DNA from: an uncultured Acetatifactor sp.
GTDB lineage: Bacteria; Bacillota; Clostridia; Lachnospirales; Lachnospiraceae
Direction: 5' to 3'
Assembly (NCBI GenBank): GCA_934394815.1
Contig: CAKRRD010000019.1
Span: 1 to 46,058, forward strand
DNA length: 46,058 nucleotides
This document shows, one piece after another, positions 8,552 through 17,346 of this stretch. The notes under the pieces were generated by a model, which did no database searches, had not been told where the DNA came from, and saw only the letters and a program-made list of their open reading frames with translations. The translations under genes and the position numbers were made by a program. Each line of letters opens with the position of its first letter. Positions within the stretch are counted from its first letter, which is position 1.

Positions 8552-8804
8552 CTGTGATAACAGGGAGGAAAAGTGGTGCCTTGGGGCAGGGCCGGAAATA
8601 ATAAAATTTAGAAAAAAATTTAAGAATTTTTTAATAGATTTTATCAATGAAATATGCTATCCTTTAACCGTTTGTGGAGAGATCATTACCAGACCTGGGT
8701 AAACAGGAATTCCACGCAGCGTTTGTGCAATGGGCTTCCGGAAATGCTAAATGCTCTTGATTGTAATTTAGAAATCAAAAATTTACAAAGGAAGGAAAAC
8801 TATT
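8552..8804 (+). other. Intergenic leader of the chemotaxis receptor gene, structured
   Basis: No gene seen. The stretch 8600-8660 is very AT-rich. From 8674 several pairings are possible: GTGGA (8674-8678)/TCCAC (8711-8715) enclosing CCTG (8694-8697)/CAGG (8704-8707), and the palindrome TTCCGGAA near 8737. I looked for the conserved cores of c-di-GMP-I and c-di-GMP-II riboswitches and did not find them. Confidence 0.3.
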
Positions 8805-10523
8805 ATGGAAAAGATCAAAAAGCGGATAGCTAACTTAAAAGTAGCAGGAAAATTGAAAGTGTATCGAATGACAGTACTTGTTATGACGGTATTTTTGGTG
8901 TTGGTGGCACTTATCTCCACGGTAGTGATCCGTTCGAATATAGAGAAGATCACAGAGGTCTGGTCTCCGTCATTGGAGTATCTGCAGGATTTAGAGACAA
9001 TGACTGCGAAATACAGAATCAAACAGTATCAGCATCTGGTAGAATCCGATGCGGCAGTTATGAACTCCTGCGAAGAAGAAATTCAGAAGCTGGAGAGTCA
9101 GATCCAGGATACCAGTGCAAATTTGGATGCAATAATGTCTGCAGACGGTAATGCTCAAAAAGGACAAGCTGATTACGAAGTAGCAAGCGCTGCATGGGAA
9201 GAATACAGAGCTGCTTCGGATGAAATCCTGAAGTTGAGCCGTGAGGGGAAGCAGCAGGAAGCATCAAAACTGATGACCGGAGAGGTGTATGAAGAATATA
9301 AGTCTTTTGTTGAGAAATTATCTTCATTGAGTGATAAGTTCCAGGTAGAATTAAATCAGGCCAAGACCATGGCTAATGTATGCACCATAATCATATTTGT
9401 TGTGATCTTGGCAGCAGGAATTGCGATTGCTGCAGTTACAACAATAATTGGAAAGATCATTACCGATTCGATTACCGAGCCGGTAGAACAGATAGAAGCA
9501 GCGGTTGCCAGTCTGCGCAAGGGAGAACTGTCTAACGTAGAAATGCTTACTTATGAGTCTGAGGATGAGCTGGGTGATACCATCAGAAATCTGAAAGAAG
9601 CCATGAATATTCTTGCAGATTATGTCAACGAGATTTCTGTGGAGGTAAAGGCAATAGCGCAGGGGGATCTGACCAGAAATGGGGAGGACATTACAGACTT
9701 TTTGGGTGACTTCTCGGAACTGAAGGCATCACTGCTGTATATTCTGAAGCGTTTTAACAGTACCCTGACAGAGATCAGAAATCTTGCAGAACAGGTTTCA
9801 TCGAATGCAACGGAAGTGGAGAATGCATCAAAATCCCTGGCAGATGGGGCTACAGAACAGGCAGGAGTTATCGAGGAGCTGAATGCCACAATAGATACTG
9901 TTGTGGATCTGGCTGCTGATACAGCAAAGGAAACACAGAGCGCTTCTGCACGTGTGAAAGCCTCTGCAAACAGAGCAAACGAAGAAAAAGAAAAAATGAA
10001 TGATCTGCTGACAGAAATGGAGCATATTACAGAGATTTCCAAGGAAATCGGTAATATCATTACAGATATTGAGGATATCGCTTCTCAGACCAATCTTTTG
10101 TCCCTGAATGCTTCGATTGAAGCAGCCCGGGCAGGAGAAGCAGGAAGAGGCTTTGCGGTAGTTGCCGACCAGATTGGAAAGCTGGCAGCAGACAGTGCAA
10201 AATCCGCGGTAAATACGAGAGATCTGATTGATAAGACTTTAGTGGAAATTGAAAAAGGAAATACAATTACAAGAACGACAGCAGACGCGTTCCATCAGAT
10301 CATTGCAGATATGGAGTCCTTTGCAGAAATTGCACAGAACACCATGGAGAAAGCAAATTCCCAGGCAGAGTCATTAGAGCAGATCGGTAAGGGAATTGAA
10401 CAGCTGTCCGGTGTCGTACAGGGGAATGCGGCATCCTCAGAAGAGAATACGGCAATCAGTATCAATCTGGCAGAGGGAGCAGCCAAGATGCAAGACCGTG
10501 TGAATATATTTAAGCTGTTTTAG
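8805..10523 (+). CDS. Methyl-accepting chemotaxis protein
   Basis: Transmembrane receptor that would signal to a CheA/CheW complex. The 572 residues contain TM1 about 23-45, an extracytoplasmic four-helix-type ligand domain about 46-185, TM2 about 188-212, a HAMP linker about 213-270, and a long coiled-coil signalling domain. The highly conserved hairpin tip reads [18 protein letters not shown], followed by [15 protein letters not shown]. No C-terminal CheR-tethering pentapeptide is present (ends NIFKLF). AAAGGAAGG precedes the ATG. No che genes are in the window, so the partners lie elsewhere. It sits between cyclases and a phosphodiesterase, which suggests a shared behavioural output. A very strong terminator follows. 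Confidence 0.96.
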   Translation: MEKIKKRIANLKVAGKLKVYRMTVLVMTVFLVLVALISTVVIRSNIEKITEVWSPSLEYLQDLETMTAKYRIKQYQHLVESDAAVMNSCEEEIQKLESQIQDTSANLDAIMSADGNAQKGQADYEVASAAWEEYRAASDEILKLSREGKQQEASKLMTGEVYEEYKSFVEKLSSLSDKFQVELNQAKTMANVCTIIIFVVILAAGIAIAAVTTIIGKIITDSITEPVEQIEAAVASLRKGELSNVEMLTYESEDELGDTIRNLKEAMNILADYVNEISVEVKAIAQGDLTRNGEDITDFLGDFSELKASLLYILKRFNSTLTEIRNLAEQVSSNATEVENASKSLADGATEQAGVIEELNATIDTVVDLAADTAKETQSASARVKASANRANEEKEKMNDLLTEMEHITEISKEIGNIITDIEDIASQTNLLSLNASIEAARAGEAGRGFAVVADQIGKLAADSAKSAVNTRDLIDKTLVEIEKGNTITRTTADAFHQIIADMESFAEIAQNTMEKANSQAESLEQIGKGIEQLSGVVQGNAASSEENTAISINLAEGAAKMQDRVNIFKLF

Positions 10524-10547
10524 TAGATCGCTCTGCAAATAACCGCA

Positions 10548-10587
10548 CTAAAAAACGCAGAATGGTTTTTCATTCTGCGTTTTTTAG
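10548..10587 (+). terminator. Strong, near-symmetrical terminator after the receptor gene
   Basis: A perfect 17-bp stem, CTAAAAAACGCAGAATG (10548-10564) with CATTCTGCGTTTTTTAG (10571-10587), around GTTTTT. A and T tracts flank both sides, so it could work in both directions. An ATG inside this hairpin (10562) opens the frame of the next gene but is unlikely to be its start. Confidence 0.93.
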
Positions 10588-10603
10588 AAGGAAGGACCCT
10601 ATT

Positions 10604-12295
10604 GTGATTGATGATATATTTAAAGTCTTTGGAGAGAAGACGGCGGAAATTTTATTTGAAATCATTACAGAATGTATGGATGATTATCTGTATATATTTG
10701 ATCTGCGGAATAATACCTTTGAGATTTCACAGTCAGCTGTGAAACGGTTTCATATATCGACGAATATCCTGACAGATGCTGCAAACGAAATTATGAAAGT
10801 AGTATATGAAGAAGATCGTGAGATGTTTGCAAAGCATCTCACGGACATATGCGAAGGAAAAGAAAAGGTACATAATCTTCATTACAGGTGGATTGATAAA
10901 GCAGGTATGCCGGTATGGGTCAATTGCCGTGGGATTGTGATTAATGATCCGGAAGGAAATTTAGAGTATCTGGTCGGATGCCTGAATGAGACCGGAAATA
11001 GGAAAAGGGCTGATAATGTCACCGGATTACTGGGAGGCCCGGAATTTCTTGCTTATCTGCAGTCGCAAAAGAAAACCATTACCAAGGGGTTTCTCATGCA
11101 TATAGGGATTGACGATTTCGGGGCAATCAATGGCTCCAGGGGAGCTGATTATGGTAATTATATCCTGAAAAGCGTAGCTGACTGTATGAAGGAATGTCTT
11201 TCTGGCAGGCAGAGGCTTTACCATCTGGTAGCGGATCAGTATGTGATCGTGGATCTGGAAGCGCCTTCTATGGAAGCTGCGGTAAAACTTCAAAATAAGA
11301 TTACAGATAAACTCTATAGTTTTATAGTGGATGAAAATTACGAAGCTTTATTTTCGATTTCCGTCGGTGTTATAGGTGCAGCAACATTTTGTGAAGGTGC
11401 CGAAGAGTGTCGCAAAAAATTTGAATTTGCTTTGAAACAGGCAAAAAGCATGGGGAAAAGTGGATTCTACATTTTTAATCAGGACGATTATGAAGCTTTT
11501 TTACGGAAAGGAAGAATCATAGCAGCACTTCGCAATGCTATTGTAAACGATTACGATGGCTTTGAAGTATACTATCAGCCAATCATGGATTGTCAGTCAG
11601 AACGAATCATCGGAGCGGAGGCACTGATGCGTTTTTCCATGATGACGGAGGAAGGACGGGAGAATATTTCACCGATGGAATTTATTCCGCTATTGGAAGA
11701 GACCGGATTGATTATTCCCGCCGGAAGATATATTTTGAAGCAAGCTGCGGAAATGTGCTGTGAAATGCAGCAATATATTCCGGAATTCAAGATAAATGTA
11801 AATGTTTCCTATGTTCAGATTCTGCAGGGCAGTGTGGGGCACGATATTCTGGATATAATTCAAAAATACGCTTTAAAGCCGGAATGCATATGTGTGGAAA
11901 TGACGGAAAGCGGATTTATGGATATGACATCATCGTTCTGTAAATTCCGGAAAATATTGGATGAGAACAGGATCCCCTTTGTAATTGATGATTTTGGAAC
12001 GGGTTATTCGAATCTTCATTGCATACGTGACATGAATCCGAGTTATGTGAAGATGGATAAGGATTTTACTGCCAAGGCCATGAGCAGTGCCAGAGATTAT
12101 GAGTTATATAAAAATATCATTTCGATGGTACATAGTATTAACGTCAGGATCTGTGCAGAAGGCATCGAGGAAAGCGGATGGTGCCTGAAAATGAGAGAAA
12201 TGAAGGTTGATTATCTGCAGGGATACTTTTTCGGCAGACCCTGTGAGAAAGAACGTTTTGTACAACAATATGTCAAAGGTTCCCCTGCTGAGTAA
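10604..12295 (+). CDS. PAS-GGDEF(degenerate)-EAL protein, cyclic-di-GMP phosphodiesterase
   Basis: Likely hydrolyses c-di-GMP. Residues about 20-135 look like a PAS sensor; 140-300 form a GGDEF-like fold in which the signature is replaced by VADQYVIV, so cyclase activity is not expected; 310-555 form an EAL domain. EAL landmarks are all visible: GAEALMRF, NVNVSYVQI, CVEMTES, VIDDFGTGYSNL, VKMDKDF, AEGIEE and YLQGYFFGRP, so catalysis is likely. No membrane segment, so it is cytoplasmic. I chose GTG 10604 as the start because GAAGGAAGGA lies 8 nt upstream; the upstream ATG at 10562 lies within the terminator stem of the previous gene. Opposes the two cyclases encoded just before. Confidence 0.92.
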   Translation: MIDDIFKVFGEKTAEILFEIITECMDDYLYIFDLRNNTFEISQSAVKRFHISTNILTDAANEIMKVVYEEDREMFAKHLTDICEGKEKVHNLHYRWIDKAGMPVWVNCRGIVINDPEGNLEYLVGCLNETGNRKRADNVTGLLGGPEFLAYLQSQKKTITKGFLMHIGIDDFGAINGSRGADYGNYILKSVADCMKECLSGRQRLYHLVADQYVIVDLEAPSMEAAVKLQNKITDKLYSFIVDENYEALFSISVGVIGAATFCEGAEECRKKFEFALKQAKSMGKSGFYIFNQDDYEAFLRKGRIIAALRNAIVNDYDGFEVYYQPIMDCQSERIIGAEALMRFSMMTEEGRENISPMEFIPLLEETGLIIPAGRYILKQAAEMCCEMQQYIPEFKINVNVSYVQILQGSVGHDILDIIQKYALKPECICVEMTESGFMDMTSSFCKFRKILDENRIPFVIDDFGTGYSNLHCIRDMNPSYVKMDKDFTAKAMSSARDYELYKNIISMVHSINVRICAEGIEESGWCLKMREMKVDYLQGYFFGRPCEKERFVQQYVKGSPAE

Positions 12296-12385
12296 AGCGT
12301 GTACGGCAGAAGAACTGCGGGAAATAAGGATGAAAGAATCCAAATACGAAGATGGGGGGCTGGAAAAGAGTGGAGAGAGACAGTC

Positions 12386-12808
12386 ATGAGAAACACCAAT
12401 AAAAAGAGGAAAAACGGGGGCTTTTCCCTCGTTGAACTTATTATTGTAATTGCCATTATGGCAGTACTTGTAGGAATACTGGCGCCGCAGTATCTTTCTT
12501 ATATGCATAAAGCAAAGGTGGCTGCCGACTGGGCCAATATAAGGAACTACTATACGGAGATTACGCTGGACTATATTTCTACCGGACAGTATAATCCGAA
12601 TGTTCCGACACTGGACAGGAACGATCCGGCCACTATGAAACTGACGGAAATTCATTTTCTGAGCGGCGAAACTGTGACATTGAAAGCCGGATATTTTCAT
12701 GTGACAAAGGATAATCCACAGAAGGGATATAATATTGCCTATTATTGCAATGAATGCCTGACAGATTGGGAAAAGCACAAAGACACCTGCCATTTAGTAT
12801 TGAAATAA
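12386..12808 (+). CDS. Type IV prepilin-like protein (orphan)
   Basis: A 140-residue precursor with a short basic leader (MRNTNKKRKNGG) followed by the class III signal FSLVELIIVIAIMAVLVGIL; prepilin peptidase would cut between Gly and Phe, and the conserved Glu5 is present. The remainder is a small globular domain with a Cys-rich end (CNEC and a third Cys). ATG 12386 follows GGAGAGAG; a longer frame from 12299 adds only non-conserved residues. No pilus ATPase, platform protein or peptidase is nearby, so assembly genes must be elsewhere. Its position 90 bp after a phosphodiesterase gene suggests c-di-GMP-linked surface behaviour. It could be a minor pilin or pseudopilin rather than the major subunit. 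Confidence 0.9.
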   Translation: MRNTNKKRKNGGFSLVELIIVIAIMAVLVGILAPQYLSYMHKAKVAADWANIRNYYTEITLDYISTGQYNPNVPTLDRNDPATMKLTEIHFLSGETVTLKAGYFHVTKDNPQKGYNIAYYCNECLTDWEKHKDTCHLVLK

Positions 12809-13206
12809 ATGCCCATATTCTAAAATTTCGGTTTCACACCGCCTGCCGGGGACTTTGCCGGTGATACTTCCTCCGACCCCGGAATCTTAATAAGAATTCA
12901 AGAACCACATTGCGGATGAAAACATCAGTAATGTGGTTTTTTGCCGGCTGTTAGGAAGACCGGCTGAGGGTGTAACCGCGCATCAACCCAGAGACACATG
13001 GGGTGAGGAAACGGTGAACTTCCGGATTGGCTGGTGCCTGGCTGGTGGAGAAGAAAAACTGGGTCGTTTTATTACATATTTGGGTCGATTCATGTCTTAG
13101 TTATTCCGGAACGGTTTTTTGGGATTATAATATGGAAGAAAAAACCGGGAGACCGGAAACAGGGCGGAGAACTTATCTGCACCAAATACAGAAAGGATGA
13201 GAGCGT
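12809..13206 (+). other. Gene-free gap with short repeats
   Basis: Besides the hairpin at 12902-12942, I see a doubled GGCTGGTG near 13030-13048, a doubled TGGGTCG (around 13060 and 13081; a third copy occurs near 6069), and a TATAAT-like box near 13127 without a good -35. The last bases carry GAAAGGATGAG, the ribosome binding site of the secreted protein. No small gene is convincing. Confidence 0.4.
12902..12942 (+). terminator. Bipartite hairpin related to the ppdK terminator
   Basis: AACCACATTGC (12903-12913) pairs with GTAATGTGGTT (12928-12938), inner stem GATG/CATC with an AAAA loop, then a T-run. Relative to 5969-6010 the outer stem carries a paired T-A to A-T swap and the inner stem turns two wobbles into Watson-Crick pairs. 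Probably terminates the prepilin transcript. Confidence 0.75.
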
Positions 13207-14874
13207 ATGAAAACAAAATGGAAAGTGCTGTGTATGAGCTTTTGTGCAGCGTGCATCATGCTGGTGGGCAATGGAGTGACAGTACATGCAGAAGGACTTA
13301 GTGAAACGACTTTTGGGTATGCCTACGATGTACAAAGAGGACCTGCACCGGCACAGAATGGAGAAATGATGCATCTGCGGGGTCTGGATGCGCCTTATAA
13401 TGCAGACGGAAGTAACACGGATTCTACCAACGCAGGAAACTGGACATTGACAGAAATTGGTGCTTACGGCAATGTGGATGAGGCACTGAAAACCGACGAA
13501 AATCTGGAATCTGTTGTTTCAACGGTCACCTATTATTATAGTTATTTGGACAAAAATGAGGTGTGCATTCATGAGTTGAAGGATGGCACACAGCATATTG
13601 CCTATGGTGTCATTGCAGCATCCGATGAAACCAGCAAACTTGTTTTTTTGGGAAATTCTCTGTATGGCGGAGCAGGCTATCTGCTGTCCACCGAAGAAAT
13701 GACCACGTCAGGCGGTGTCGATGTAGAAGGAACACGGATCGCTCCTGATTATGCCAATGGGGCACAGAAGAAGGTGCTGGCATTGGATGTGACAGACAGC
13801 TACACTTTTGCTGAGGCCGAAGAAGGCTATGCTGCACCGGCGGCAAAAGAGGTAACGGTTACCAACATAAGCAGTGAGGAAAGCGGTGCACTGGTGATCA
13901 CGCTGGAAGGCAGTGATGCAGAAAGCTTTGAACTTGATAAAACGGCAATTACTGCCATAGCAGCAGGAGCCGGTGATACTTTTTCGGTAAAACCGAAGGA
14001 AGCTCTTAGCGCCGGAACCTATACTGCAACGGTTGCAGTAAAAGCCGCGTATGGCAATACAATGAATCCAAAGGCTGTAAGCTTTGTAGTTTCCTTTACG
14101 GTTACCGCGGGATCGACACCTGCCCCGGCAGACCCTACGCCTGCACCGGCAGACCCTACACCTGCACCGGCAGACCCTACACCTGCACCGGCAGAGCCTA
14201 CGCCTGCACCGGCAGAGCCTACACCTGCACCGGCAGAGCCTACACCTGCACCGGCAGAGCCTACGCCTGCACCGGCAGATCCTACGCCTGCTCCTGTAAA
14301 GCCTGCCCCGGCTGTGAAAGACAACGACGATGATTCTTCCGAAGCTTCAGCTGCTTTACCGGAACTGAAAACAACGAATGTTGCAGGAGAACAGATTATT
14401 GGCTGGGATGCAATTACAACAGCACTTGCTACGCAGACAAAGGAGAAACTGCAGAGTGTATCCGGCGTTAATCAGGATCTCCTGCATGTGGATGCAGGCG
14501 GCTCTGACAAAATCATTCCTGCCGCAGCCGTAAAAGCAGCCTCTTCCTCTGCGCTGAGGGGTCTGCATGTATTTATCGGAGATTCCGATGCGGTTACCTT
14601 CTTTACAAAGAGTGATTTGTCCGGTTACAAAGAGACGAACTTTGCTCATACGGATACTGTGGCAGATCATGCCAGAACCATCGCGTTTACGAACAAACAG
14701 GCACTGGGTACCACTGTGGCGTTCCATACCACGGTACCGGTAAAATCCGCAATGGTGACCGCTTACAAAGTGGATGCAAACGGCAGGACCTGCATTGCAA
14801 AAACCGTATCCAATGCTGCCGGCCAGGTCTGCTTCCCGATGACCGAGACAGCAACGTATGTATTAGAATACTGA
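13207..14874 (+). CDS. Secreted repeat-linker protein of unknown function
   Basis: A 555-residue protein with a Sec signal peptide (MKTKWKVLCMSFCAACIMLV, probable cleavage after VHA). Residues about 30-215 form an unrecognised N-terminal region; about 218-300 resemble a beta-sandwich of the Ig-like type (VTVTNISSEESGALVITLEG); residues 304-366 are nine TPAPAxP units; the last 180 residues are a second unrecognised domain ending YVLEY. There is no LPXTG sorting signal, lipobox, S-layer homology repeat or C-terminal membrane segment, so the protein is probably released or held by non-covalent contacts. Pro/Ala-rich linkers of this type usually separate extracellular domains. The gene is monocistronic and convergent with an AraC gene 10 bp away. 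I do not recognise a function. Confidence 0.85.
   Translation: MKTKWKVLCMSFCAACIMLVGNGVTVHAEGLSETTFGYAYDVQRGPAPAQNGEMMHLRGLDAPYNADGSNTDSTNAGNWTLTEIGAYGNVDEALKTDENLESVVSTVTYYYSYLDKNEVCIHELKDGTQHIAYGVIAASDETSKLVFLGNSLYGGAGYLLSTEEMTTSGGVDVEGTRIAPDYANGAQKKVLALDVTDSYTFAEAEEGYAAPAAKEVTVTNISSEESGALVITLEGSDAESFELDKTAITAIAAGAGDTFSVKPKEALSAGTYTATVAVKAAYGNTMNPKAVSFVVSFTVTAGSTPAPADPTPAPADPTPAPADPTPAPAEPTPAPAEPTPAPAEPTPAPAEPTPAPADPTPAPVKPAPAVKDNDDDSSEASAALPELKTTNVAGEQIIGWDAITTALATQTKEKLQSVSGVNQDLLHVDAGGSDKIIPAAAVKAASSSALRGLHVFIGDSDAVTFFTKSDLSGYKETNFAHTDTVADHARTIAFTNKQALGTTVAFHTTVPVKSAMVTAYKVDANGRTCIAKTVSNAAGQVCFPMTETATYVLEY
14116..14304 (+). repeat. 21-bp in-frame tandem repeat, nine units (TPAPAxP)
   Basis: Nine consecutive 21-bp units encode TPAPADP (x3), TPAPAEP (x4), TPAPADP and TPAPVKP. 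The DNA units are almost identical (ACG/ACA alternation at the first codon), so the array is young and likely to vary in copy number between strains by slippage or recombination. Confidence 0.95.
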
Positions 14875-14884
14875 TCGAAGGCAC

Positions 14885-15778
14885 TCAGAGGCCGGACGGA
14901 CAGGATGCCTTATATTTCACGGGAGAACTTCCGGTCAGCTTTTTGAATACCCTGGAAAAATAGTAAACATCATGAAAACCGCATTTAACAGCGACCTCGC
15001 TGCAGGTATAAAGTCCTGTGGCGAGGTATTTTTTTGCGTTTTCAATGCGGATGTGGTTCAGGGTGGCAAAAATGGTATCGCCGGTGACCTTTTTGAATAC
15101 GCGGTTTAAGTGATCAAAATTACAGTGGAACATTTCCTCCAGAGAGCTGCTGCTGATCTCCGTGCCATAGTGGACCGCCAGATATCGTTTCAGGGCGGAA
15201 ACATAGCTTGCGGTGCCGGTGCCTGCTGCCATGGCATGGAGCCGGTGACGACGGTGCTGCATGGCCAGAAGGGCCAGAAGCTCACAGAGCAGGCTTCCCC
15301 GCAGATAGGATTGGAGAGGGTCGTCCTCCGTATGGGACAGCAGTCTCGACAGTCCGGCATTGAAGTCTTCGGCGAGATCTTCTGCATCAAGATGACCGTA
15401 CTTGGGGAAAAGGACCGGCACCGAGGCAGGATCTTCCGGAAAGGCAGATTCCCCGGCGGAAGATTCGGAAGAACCGGCCTCAGAGACCGTCATGTGGATT
15501 CCCTCCATGGAAAAATGCACATAAGTGAAATTACAGGCAGTGGAGCGCAGTCCCTCATGCTCACAGGAAGGATCCAGAAGGATGTAATGCCCTCCGGTCA
15601 GCAGATATTCCCGGTCATCCTCTCTTATGGCCAATTCCCCGGAATGGATATAGTACAGAATATATTCCGGAGCCTTCCGTCGGAAATGGATATAGGGAGG
15701 GCGGATATGGGCGGTGTCACACAGGGAGATCCGTGGTGCGGCAAACCCGGTAATCGTGTAGCAGAGATCCTTGTTCAT
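14885..15778 (-). CDS. AraC-family transcriptional regulator
   Basis: A 297-residue protein. Residues 1-150 form an AraC-type cupin sensor (YILYYIHSGELAIREDD, GGHYILLDPSCEHEG), and the last 100 residues are two helix-turn-helix units (SSSLEEMFHCNFDHLNRVFKK and CSEVAVKCGFHDVYYFSRVFKK in part) ending with the usual GSSPVKYK. ATG 15778 on the minus strand is preceded by AAGGAG. It diverges from the MATE exporter gene across about 220 bp and is convergent with the secreted repeat protein, so either could be its target; the divergent exporter is the likelier one. The effector is not predictable. Confidence 0.93.
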   Translation of the reverse strand: MNKDLCYTITGFAAPRISLCDTAHIRPPYIHFRRKAPEYILYYIHSGELAIREDDREYLLTGGHYILLDPSCEHEGLRSTACNFTYVHFSMEGIHMTVSEAGSSESSAGESAFPEDPASVPVLFPKYGHLDAEDLAEDFNAGLSRLLSHTEDDPLQSYLRGSLLCELLALLAMQHRRHRLHAMAAGTGTASYVSALKRYLAVHYGTEISSSSLEEMFHCNFDHLNRVFKKVTGDTIFATLNHIRIENAKKYLATGLYTCSEVAVKCGFHDVYYFSRVFKKLTGSSPVKYKASCPSGL

Positions 15779-16000
15779 AATATCTCCTTGAAAAAAGAAA
15801 AGCGTTTAATTACATCTGTATCATACGGATATTCTGTGGAATATGCAATAGGAAGTCGCTAAAAGACAAAAATATAGTCACTATAGTATATTCCCATGAG
15901 GAGTGTGGGGCGGTAGAATGAGTGAGGCTCCGGGAAAGCAGAGAGGAAAAGACAGCCGATGCGTGGGAACCGGACAGAACAGGAAAAAGAGGACATCTAC

Positions 16001-17335
16001 ATGAAAGATATGACGCAGGGAAAACCGTTAAAACTGATCATTGGCTTCGCTATCCCTATGTTGATCGGGAATATCTTCCAACAGGTATATAATGTGGCGG
16101 ATACGGTGATCGTGGGAAGATTTCTGGGGGAGAGTGCACTGGCAGGAGTGGGCAGTACGGGGACGTTGACCTATTTTCTGCTGGCGCTGGTCAGCGGTAT
16201 GTGCAGCGGGGCCGGACTGGTGGTGGCACAATGCTTCGGATGTGGGAATAAGGAGCGGCTGGCGAAGACAGTGACGGCGCTTGTCTGGGTGGCAGGAGTG
16301 CTGACCGGTATTATGTCACTGATCGGAATCTTCGGTGCGGAATTTTTTCTGCGGCTTTTGAGCGTACCGGAGAATGTCATCGGCTATTCCGCAGAGTATC
16401 TGCATATCATCTATACCTTTGCCTTCGGCAGTGTGGCCTACAACGGCTGCGCGGCGATCCTGAACAGCGTGGGAGATTCCAGGACGCCGCTGCGGGCGGT
16501 GATTGCTTCGTCGGTGGTGAATATTGCGTTTGATCTGTTCTTTATCATTGTCTGCAGGATGGGAGTGGCGGGAGCGGCTTATGCAACAATCCTGGCGCAG
16601 TGCACTTCGGCGGTGATCTGTTTTGTGAAAGTGTTCAAGGTGAGAGAAGAGATCGGATTATCCCTGATGAAGTGGAAACCGGAAGCCGGTGATATTCATC
16701 TGGTGGTGAAGACCGGCTTCCCGGCGGCATTCCAGTCCTGTATGATCGCCCTGGGCGGCATGAGCGTCCAGCGGCTGGTGAATTCCTTCGGTTCCTCCAC
16801 CATGGCAGCTTACGTGGCGGCGAACCGAGTGGACAGCGTGGCCATTCAGGTCATCGTCTCCATCGGAACGGCGCTGTCGGTATTCACGGGACAGAACATT
16901 GCGAAAAATCAATATGACAGGATTAAGGAAGCCCTCTATAAGACACTGGCGGTCATGGTGGGAGCCAGCATTTTTATCGCTGCCATGGTACTCATTTTCC
17001 GGGTACAGTTAATGACCCTGTTCCTGGATGCCAATGAATCGGGAGAAGCCATCGGTATCGGCTGCACTTATCTGACCATCATCGGCGTGGCCTATGTGAT
17101 CGCCGGGGTGATGCAGAGTTACCAGAATGTGATCCGGGGAGCCGGGGACGTCAATACCTGCATGGTGGCGGGACTGACGGAACTGTCCGGCAGGATCGTA
17201 TTCGCTTACCTGTTGTCCGGTGTCTTGGGAGTCACGGGAATCTGGATCGCCACACCGCTGTCCTGGAGCTGCGGCTGTGTCATCCCTGTGATCCGGTATT
17301 ATTCCGGCAAATGGAAGCACAAGCGGCTGGCTTAA
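16001..17335 (+). CDS. MATE-family efflux transporter
   Basis: A 444-residue membrane protein with about 12 hydrophobic segments in two related halves, typical of Na+- or H+-coupled MATE exporters. The N-terminus MKDMTQGKPLKLIIGFAIP fits the family well, which is why I choose ATG 16001 (AAAGAGG 8 nt upstream) over ATG 15959. Other family features are NVADTVIVGRFLG in helix 2 and the second-half equivalent with QNIAKNQYDR. Substrate unknown; drugs, dyes or metabolites are all possible. Divergent from one AraC gene and convergent with another (11-bp gap). Confidence 0.94.
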   Translation: MKDMTQGKPLKLIIGFAIPMLIGNIFQQVYNVADTVIVGRFLGESALAGVGSTGTLTYFLLALVSGMCSGAGLVVAQCFGCGNKERLAKTVTALVWVAGVLTGIMSLIGIFGAEFFLRLLSVPENVIGYSAEYLHIIYTFAFGSVAYNGCAAILNSVGDSRTPLRAVIASSVVNIAFDLFFIIVCRMGVAGAAYATILAQCTSAVICFVKVFKVREEIGLSLMKWKPEAGDIHLVVKTGFPAAFQSCMIALGGMSVQRLVNSFGSSTMAAYVAANRVDSVAIQVIVSIGTALSVFTGQNIAKNQYDRIKEALYKTLAVMVGASIFIAAMVLIFRVQLMTLFLDANESGEAIGIGCTYLTIIGVAYVIAGVMQSYQNVIRGAGDVNTCMVAGLTELSGRIVFAYLLSGVLGVTGIWIATPLSWSCGCVIPVIRYYSGKWKHKRLA

Positions 17336-17346
17336 ATCCGGTGCGG

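Noticed and set aside
8640..8790. c-di-GMP riboswitch before the chemotaxis receptor gene
   Set aside because: The region can fold, and the neighbours suit c-di-GMP control, but the conserved cores of class I and class II are not found.
6011..13200. Recent horizontal acquisition of the c-di-GMP island based on its AT-rich look
   Set aside because: The stretch looks more AT-rich than its surroundings by eye, but no integrase, attachment repeat or transposase is visible, and base composition was not computed. A windowed GC plot and codon-use comparison would decide.
15786..15802. cre site upstream of the AraC gene (AAGCGTTTAATT)
   Set aside because: Only the central AAGCGTT matches; three fixed consensus positions in the flanks are wrong.
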